DNA of 28,794 nt from Congregicoccus sp964517665 (GTDB lineage Bacteria; Verrucomicrobiota; Verrucomicrobiia; Opitutales; Opitutaceae), in contig CAZFCY010000053.1 in NCBI GenBank assembly GCA_964517665.1, forward strand, positions 1 to 28,794. Direction: 5' to 3'. The notes under the pieces were generated by a model that saw only the letters and a list, made by a program, of their open reading frames with translations, had not been told where the DNA came from and searched no databases. The translations under genes were made by a program, and so were the position numbers. Every line of letters starts with the position of its first letter. Position 1 is the stretch's first letter. Positions 24,066 through 28,794 of the stretch are shown one piece after another.

Positions 24066-27000
24066 ATGTTCCACCATCCTGGAGCTTCATCGTTTCCCAT
24101 GACCATTCGTCGGCGCGCGCGCCGGCTTTGTCAGCGTCCTCGTCTCGCGCGTCTCCGCATCCGGCCATTTGCGCTCTTCTCCTTTCTTCCCTTCCTGCTC
24201 GCGGCCTTGCTGGTCGACGCGACCCTGCTCGTCCCGGACCTTCAGGCCCAGGGCGCGGAAACCGGCGTGATCGAGGGCCGCGTTTCCAGCGCGGGCGGCG
24301 GGCGCAATCTGAACAAAGCCCGCGTCTCCGTCTCCGTGGCCAACGGGGCGAGACGCGAGGCCTTCACCAACCCGGCCGGCGAATACCGCGTCGCCGGGCT
24401 TCCCCCGGGACCGGTCGAGCTGACGGTATTCTACACCGGCATGAGCGAAGAGGCCGCCACCGTTCAGGTCCAGAGCGGCTCGGTCGCGCGGCAGGATTTC
24501 CAGCTTCGCCTGCCCCGCCATGCCGACGGGGACGCCGAAGCGATCGAGCTCGACGAGTTTCTTGTCGCGGGCACGCGTGAATATAACGCCGATGCCATCG
24601 CGATCAACGAGCAGCGATTCGCGCCCAATATCAAAAACGTCGTCTCCACCGACGCTTTCGGCGAGATCAACCAGGGCAATATAGGCGAGTTCCTGAAGCA
24701 CATCCCCGGCGTCACGGTGGAGCTCAAGGATGGAAACACGCCCTCGGGCATCCAGGTGCGCGGATTCAATTCCAACTTCACCAGCGTGACCCTCGATGGC
24801 GGGCAGATGGCGAGCGCGCCACTGGCGAATACTTCAAACCACACCCGCCAGTTCACGCTCGAGGCCGCCAATATCAACAACCTCGCGCGCATCGAAGTGG
24901 TGAAGCTGCCCACGCCGGACCTGTCGGCCAATACTCTGGGCGGCTCCGTCAACCTCGTCAGCAAGAGCGCGTTCGAGCGCGAGAAGCCCGAGATCAACTT
25001 CACCCTCTCGCTCTCCGGAAACAGCGAGGAGTTCAAATTCAGCAAGTCCCCCGGGCCGGGACGGGACGACAGCTACAAGGTCCGCCCCTCCTATGATTTC
25101 CGCTACTCGCTTCCGGTGAACGACAGCTTCGGCATCGTCTTCACGGCCGCCCGCTCCGACCAGTACCTGCTCCGGCACACCTCGGTGCCGCTTTCCGTCT
25201 GGACCGCGCGAGGCGCCACGGTCGACAATCCGTATCGCAACCAGTTCCGCTCCACGGTCACGCCGATGGAAACCTCGCGCGATTCCTACGCGCTCATGGT
25301 GGACTGGAAGCCGGCGGACAGGCACCTGATCAAGGTCTCCGCGCAGTGGAACGAGTTCGAGGAAATGAACTCCAGCCGCACGATCAACTACAACATCGGC
25401 AACCAGAATCCGCAGGACTGGGGCGAGACCTTCACCGACGGCGGCGCGACCGGCGGCTCCGTCAGCATCGGAAGCAACCAGCAGTTTCGCGACGGCACGA
25501 CCAAGGCGCTGTTCGGCAACTATACCTTTGCCGGCGACGTCTGGACGATCGAGGCCGGCGCAAACATCTCCTCCTCCACCAGCGACATCCATTATCTCGA
25601 CAAGGGCTTCTTCTCCAGCGCGTCCGGAAACGTGATCGACGCCGCCAGGGTGGACTTCGACGGGATCGACAATTCGAAGGGAACCCTCGGCAGCGTCACC
25701 GTCTATGACGCGAGCGGCGCCGTGATCGACGAAACCGCCATCGCCAATCGCCGCCTGCTCACGGTCAGCGCCAATCCGCAGCAGGGCAAGGACACCGTCA
25801 GGGAGCTGCGCCTGAGCGTGAAGCGGAATATCGAAAGCCTTCCCTTTCCCGCGGCGATATCCATGGGCGGAAGCGTCAACCACCTGCGCCGCACGCTGGA
25901 TTATACCAACAAGCAATGGACGTATGTCGGGCCGAACGGCATCGCGAACGACGCCGACAACGAGATGACGCCGTTTCTCGACGCCACCTACGCGGGAACC
26001 TCCCCCGGCGCGGGTTTTCCAGGGATCGAGTGGGCCAGCCCGTACGCGATCTACGACACGTTCATCGCGCATCCGGAACAGTTCATCCAGACGCCCCAGC
26101 AGCTCTTCAGCGAGATTCAGACCGACGTGACGCGCTCGACCATCCTGAACGAATGGATCACGGCCGGATTCATCATGGGCGATGTGAAGTTGATGGAAAA
26201 CAAGCTGCGCATCGTGGGCGGCGTTCGCTACGAACTCACGGAGGACTACGGCCGCGGCCCGCTCACGGACCAGAAGGCCCAGTACCTGACGGACGGGAAC
26301 GGCGTCATCCAGGTGGACGGAAACGGAGATCCGATCCGGCTCGCGCCGCCGAACACGCCCGAGGTCGCCAATCTCATCTACACAAAGAACGGGCGCTACA
26401 GCGAGCGCGACTACGACGGCTTTTATCCCAGCCTGCACTTCACCTACAATATCAAGCCGGACCTCGTCGCGCGCGTCGCCTACGCCAAGACCATCGGGCG
26501 CCCGCGCCTGCGGGACATCGTCCCGAACATCTCGATCACGCCGAACCTGACGTTCGACGAAAGCCAGTCCGGCGCCTACCCGGGATTCATCAACGAGAGC
26601 AACACGGGCCTGAAGCCCTGGCTGGCCAACAACTACGACATCTCGCTCGAGTATTATCTGCCGCGCAACGGCGTGGTTTCCGCCGGGTATTTCTACAAGG
26701 ACATCAGCGACTTTCACGGCAGCATCAATCTCGACGTCGATCAGGCTCTGCTCGCCAGCCTCGATCTTCCGTCCGAGTATCTGGGCTATCGCTACACCAC
26801 CCGGATCAATGTCGGCGACGCCAGGATCAAGGGCCTCGAGCTGAACTACGTGCAGCCGCTCGACTTCCTCGGGGAGTGGGGCCGGAACCTCTCGCTCATG
26901 GCGAACTACACCAAGCTCAGTCTCTCGGGCGAGCGCACCGCGGATTTCTCCAACTTCATTCCCGAGGCCGGAAACATCGGGCTGCGCTATGCCGCCGGCC

Positions 27001-27284
27001 GCTTTTCCATCTTCGGAAAATGGAACTACCGTGGCGCGGAGCTGCGCGAGCCGAAGACGGATTATCCCGACGCGGGCGAATACATCCGGTCCCGCGTGAC
27101 GATCGACGCGAGCGCGGAGTATCGCCTCACGGATCATTTCACGCTCTTCGTCGCGGGTCGCAATATCACGAACACGACCAACGAGTGGGAGGTGTCCGGC
27201 CCGGTGGCCCCGGCGTGGTCGTGGATGACGTCCCACAGCACCTACGGCGCGCAGTATTCCTTTGGGGTCAAGGGTTCGTTCTAA
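24066..27284 (+). CDS. TonB-dependent outer membrane receptor (2), with carboxypeptidase-like regulatory domain
   Basis: A 1072-residue receptor. The signal peptide is at about residues 34-62 (FALFSFLPFLLAALLVDATLL then LQAQ). Residues about 67-150 form a carboxypeptidase regulatory-like beta-sandwich (GVIEGRVSSAGGGRNLNKARV, AFTNPAGEYRVAGLPPGPVEL). A TonB-box-like EAIELDEFLVAG follows. The plug domain (about 180-310) includes FLKHIPGVTVELKDGNTPSG, IQVRGFNSNFTSVTLDGGQM and NNLARIEVVKLPTPDLSANTLGGSVNLVSK. This is the style of receptors for plant or algal oligosaccharides in this lineage. The barrel ends in FGVKGSF. An in-frame Met at 24099 is an alternative start. The PL1 lyase gene follows on the same strand, suggesting transport of pectic fragments. 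Confidence 0.93.
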   Translation: MFHHPGASSFPMTIRRRARRLCQRPRLARLRIRPFALFSFLPFLLAALLVDATLLVPDLQAQGAETGVIEGRVSSAGGGRNLNKARVSVSVANGARREAFTNPAGEYRVAGLPPGPVELTVFYTGMSEEAATVQVQSGSVARQDFQLRLPRHADGDAEAIELDEFLVAGTREYNADAIAINEQRFAPNIKNVVSTDAFGEINQGNIGEFLKHIPGVTVELKDGNTPSGIQVRGFNSNFTSVTLDGGQMASAPLANTSNHTRQFTLEAANINNLARIEVVKLPTPDLSANTLGGSVNLVSKSAFEREKPEINFTLSLSGNSEEFKFSKSPGPGRDDSYKVRPSYDFRYSLPVNDSFGIVFTAARSDQYLLRHTSVPLSVWTARGATVDNPYRNQFRSTVTPMETSRDSYALMVDWKPADRHLIKVSAQWNEFEEMNSSRTINYNIGNQNPQDWGETFTDGGATGGSVSIGSNQQFRDGTTKALFGNYTFAGDVWTIEAGANISSSTSDIHYLDKGFFSSASGNVIDAARVDFDGIDNSKGTLGSVTVYDASGAVIDETAIANRRLLTVSANPQQGKDTVRELRLSVKRNIESLPFPAAISMGGSVNHLRRTLDYTNKQWTYVGPNGIANDADNEMTPFLDATYAGTSPGAGFPGIEWASPYAIYDTFIAHPEQFIQTPQQLFSEIQTDVTRSTILNEWITAGFIMGDVKLMENKLRIVGGVRYELTEDYGRGPLTDQKAQYLTDGNGVIQVDGNGDPIRLAPPNTPEVANLIYTKNGRYSERDYDGFYPSLHFTYNIKPDLVARVAYAKTIGRPRLRDIVPNISITPNLTFDESQSGAYPGFINESNTGLKPWLANNYDISLEYYLPRNGVVSAGYFYKDISDFHGSINLDVDQALLASLDLPSEYLGYRYTTRINVGDARIKGLELNYVQPLDFLGEWGRNLSLMANYTKLSLSGERTADFSNFIPEAGNIGLRYAAGRFSIFGKWNYRGAELREPKTDYPDAGEYIRSRVTIDASAEYRLTDHFTLFVAGRNITNTTNEWEVSGPVAPAWSWMTSHSTYGAQYSFGVKGSF

Positions 27285-27294
27285 ATCAGCCAAC

Positions 27295-27321
27295 GCGGGC
27301 CCGTCCCCGGGACGGGCCCGC
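27295..27321 (+). terminator. Perfect GC hairpin between TonB receptor 2 and the pectate lyase
   Basis: The arms GCGGGCCCGTCCC (27295-27307) and GGGACGGGCCCGC (27309-27321) are exact complements, 10 nt after the receptor stop. No U-run follows (AATAATGTG), so it may act as an mRNA-processing or partial-termination hairpin between two co-transcribed genes. Confidence 0.5.
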
Positions 27322-27399
27322 AATAATGTGATGGATCCGGCGGTGGCGGTTCCGGGCCCGAAGGGCTCTGCCGCGCGGATGGAGATGGAGAATATCTAT

Positions 27400-28788
27400 A
27401 TGCGTTTGTTCACGAGAGCGCTCGCCATCTGTGCGATGACGGCGCCCGGCCTCGCGGCCGGCGCCACGGAACTGCCCGCGTTTCCGGGAGCGGAGGGCGC
27501 CGGGCGCCTCGCGACCGGAGGACGGGGCGGCGATGTCTATATTGTCACGAATATCGAGGACGACGGCCCGGGTTCCCTGCGCGACGCCGTGAGCGGGTCG
27601 CATCGCACCGTGGTTTTCGCGACTTCCGGCGTCATCGATCTGAAGTCGGAGCTGGTGATCCGCGCGTCGGATCTGACCATCGCCGGCCAGACCGCGCCCG
27701 GAGACGGCATCTGCCTCAAACGGTTTCCCCTCCGGATCGAGGGGACGCGAAATATCGTCGTCCGGTTCCTGCGCGTGCGCCCCGGAGACGAGGAGAAGCA
27801 GCCGTTCGACGGCATCGAGGTGCGCGACTCGGAAAACGTGATCCTCGATCACTGCTCGGTCAGTTGGTCGATCGACGAGGGAATCAACACCTGGCACGGG
27901 GCGAAGAACGTGACCGTGCAGTGGTGCATGATATCCGAGGGCCTGAATCGAAACATTCACTACGCTCCGCACGCCTACGGGGCGAGCTGGGGCGGAGAGA
28001 ACTGCTCTTATCATCACAATCTTTTCGCTCATTGCACCGCGAGGAATCCCAGCGTCGCGGGCAACAACGATCACCACACCGTGAACATGGATCACCGGTG
28101 CTCGGTCATCTACAATTGGGAACACCGAACGTGCGACGGCAAGCCGGTCAGTTGCAACGTGGTCAACAATTACTACAAGCCCGGGCCGGCCACGCGGGAT
28201 GCGGTGCGCCGGCGGATCGTGCGGATCGATGACACCGAGCCGAAGTACGGCTACGCCTCGCGCTGGTTCATCGAGGGCAACGAGGTCGAGGGCGCGCCTG
28301 GGCTGACGGCCGACAACTGGCAGGGTGGTGTCGATTTCGAGACGGCGAATGTTTCCGAAAAAGTGAATCGTGCATCGACCCCCTTTCCTTTCGCGCCTGT
28401 CACCACGCAATCCGCTTCGGAGTCGTACGAGCTGGTTCTTCGTTACGTCGGCGCGCGGGCGCCGAAGCTCGACGCGCACGATGCGCGCGTGCTCCACGAA
28501 GTGGAAACCGGGACGGCCACCTTCGGGAACGGCATCATCGACACCCAGTCGCAGGTCGGCGGCTGGCCCGAGTTGAAGGCGTTGCCGGCGCCGCACGACT
28601 CGGACCGCGACGGGATGCCGGACGCATGGGAGAGAGCGCACGAGCTCGACCCTCACGATCCGGCCGATCGCAACCACACAAAAGACGGCGGCTATACGTC
28701 ACTCGAGATTTATATCAATGAACTGGCTCGTCCCCATTTCCCTGGAAGCGACACCTTCCTTCCGCATGCGAGCGAGGCGGGGCGCTGA
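27400..28788 (+). CDS. Secreted pectate lyase-like protein (PL1 type)
   Basis: A 462-residue protein from the ATG at 27400, which has GGAG 9 nt upstream and starts a signal peptide (MRLFTRALAICAMTAPGLAA). The upstream frame is open to 27262 but lacks an export signal. The mature protein is a right-handed beta-helix of the PL1 type: AFPGAEGAGRLATGGRGGDV, VYIVTNIEDDGPGSLRDAV, VVFATSGVIDLKSELVI, LTIAGQTAPGDGICLK, then VILDHCSVSWSIDEGINTW and NLFAHCTARNPSV. The C-terminus has DSDRDGMPDAWERAHELDP (residues 400-418), a calcium-binding DxDxDG loop common at the ends of Verrucomicrobiota enzymes, and GGYTSLEIYINEL. It would cleave polygalacturonate or a related acidic polysaccharide outside the cell. 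Substrate specificity is not established. Confidence 0.9.
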   Translation: MRLFTRALAICAMTAPGLAAGATELPAFPGAEGAGRLATGGRGGDVYIVTNIEDDGPGSLRDAVSGSHRTVVFATSGVIDLKSELVIRASDLTIAGQTAPGDGICLKRFPLRIEGTRNIVVRFLRVRPGDEEKQPFDGIEVRDSENVILDHCSVSWSIDEGINTWHGAKNVTVQWCMISEGLNRNIHYAPHAYGASWGGENCSYHHNLFAHCTARNPSVAGNNDHHTVNMDHRCSVIYNWEHRTCDGKPVSCNVVNNYYKPGPATRDAVRRRIVRIDDTEPKYGYASRWFIEGNEVEGAPGLTADNWQGGVDFETANVSEKVNRASTPFPFAPVTTQSASESYELVLRYVGARAPKLDAHDARVLHEVETGTATFGNGIIDTQSQVGGWPELKALPAPHDSDRDGMPDAWERAHELDPHDPADRNHTKDGGYTSLEIYINELARPHFPGSDTFLPHASEAGR

Positions 28789-28794
28789 TTTTCC

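Overview
The window is about 28.8 kb of GC-rich DNA (roughly 65-70 % G+C by eye) from a Gram-negative carbohydrate-degrading bacterium. The best guess is a member of the Opitutaceae (Verrucomicrobiota). The reasons are two TonB-dependent receptors with the 'VELSPFSV' / 'IELDEFLVAG' type N-terminal box, several secreted proteins of this lineage's style (DUF2911, PIG-L, PL1 with a DxDxDGMPDxWE tail), few Shine-Dalgarno sequences, and abundant GC-rich intergenic hairpin repeats. The lineage is an inference. No rRNA, tRNA, CRISPR array, transposase or phage gene was seen.

Layout. Positions 1-4.2 kb (minus strand) hold a PIG-L deacetylase (cut by the window edge) just downstream of a DUF2911 protein, then a secreted esterase and an ABC exporter. 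From 4.4 to 8.9 kb there is a secreted TIM-barrel sugar isomerase/epimerase (+), a decayed gap, a secreted protein of unknown function (+), and a minus-strand pair of Gfo/Idh/MocA oxidoreductase and TIM-barrel isomerase. A GH31 alpha-xylosidase (9.4-11.7 kb, +) follows a 250-nt interspersed hairpin. A STAS-like protein (-) and a TPR protein (+) precede a LacI-family regulator (13.35-14.4 kb). Next come a truncated LamG-like/DUF1080 gene (-), TonB receptor 1 (15.4-18.4 kb), a 1173-residue protein of unrecognised function (18.9-22.4 kb), a CHASE3 membrane sensor (22.6-23.6 kb), TonB receptor 2 (24.1-27.3 kb) and a PL1 pectate lyase (27.4-28.8 kb).

How it works together. The region reads as a loose polysaccharide-utilisation neighbourhood: lyase and esterase outside or in the periplasm, TonB receptors for oligosaccharide uptake, GH31 for alpha-xylosides, and a dehydrogenase/isomerase pair for oxidised sugar intermediates. 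The clearest regulatory signal is a 14-bp word, GTGCATWAATGTGC, found in front of both the lacI gene and TonB receptor 1. It makes that receptor a likely target of the repressor. A very stable hairpin follows in the receptor leader.

The intergenic regions are unusually informative. They hold three families of hairpin repeats and at least three gene remnants: a GH16 fragment, a LamG-like/DUF1080 fragment, and a secreted-protein stub. Together they suggest gene loss inside the carbohydrate cluster.
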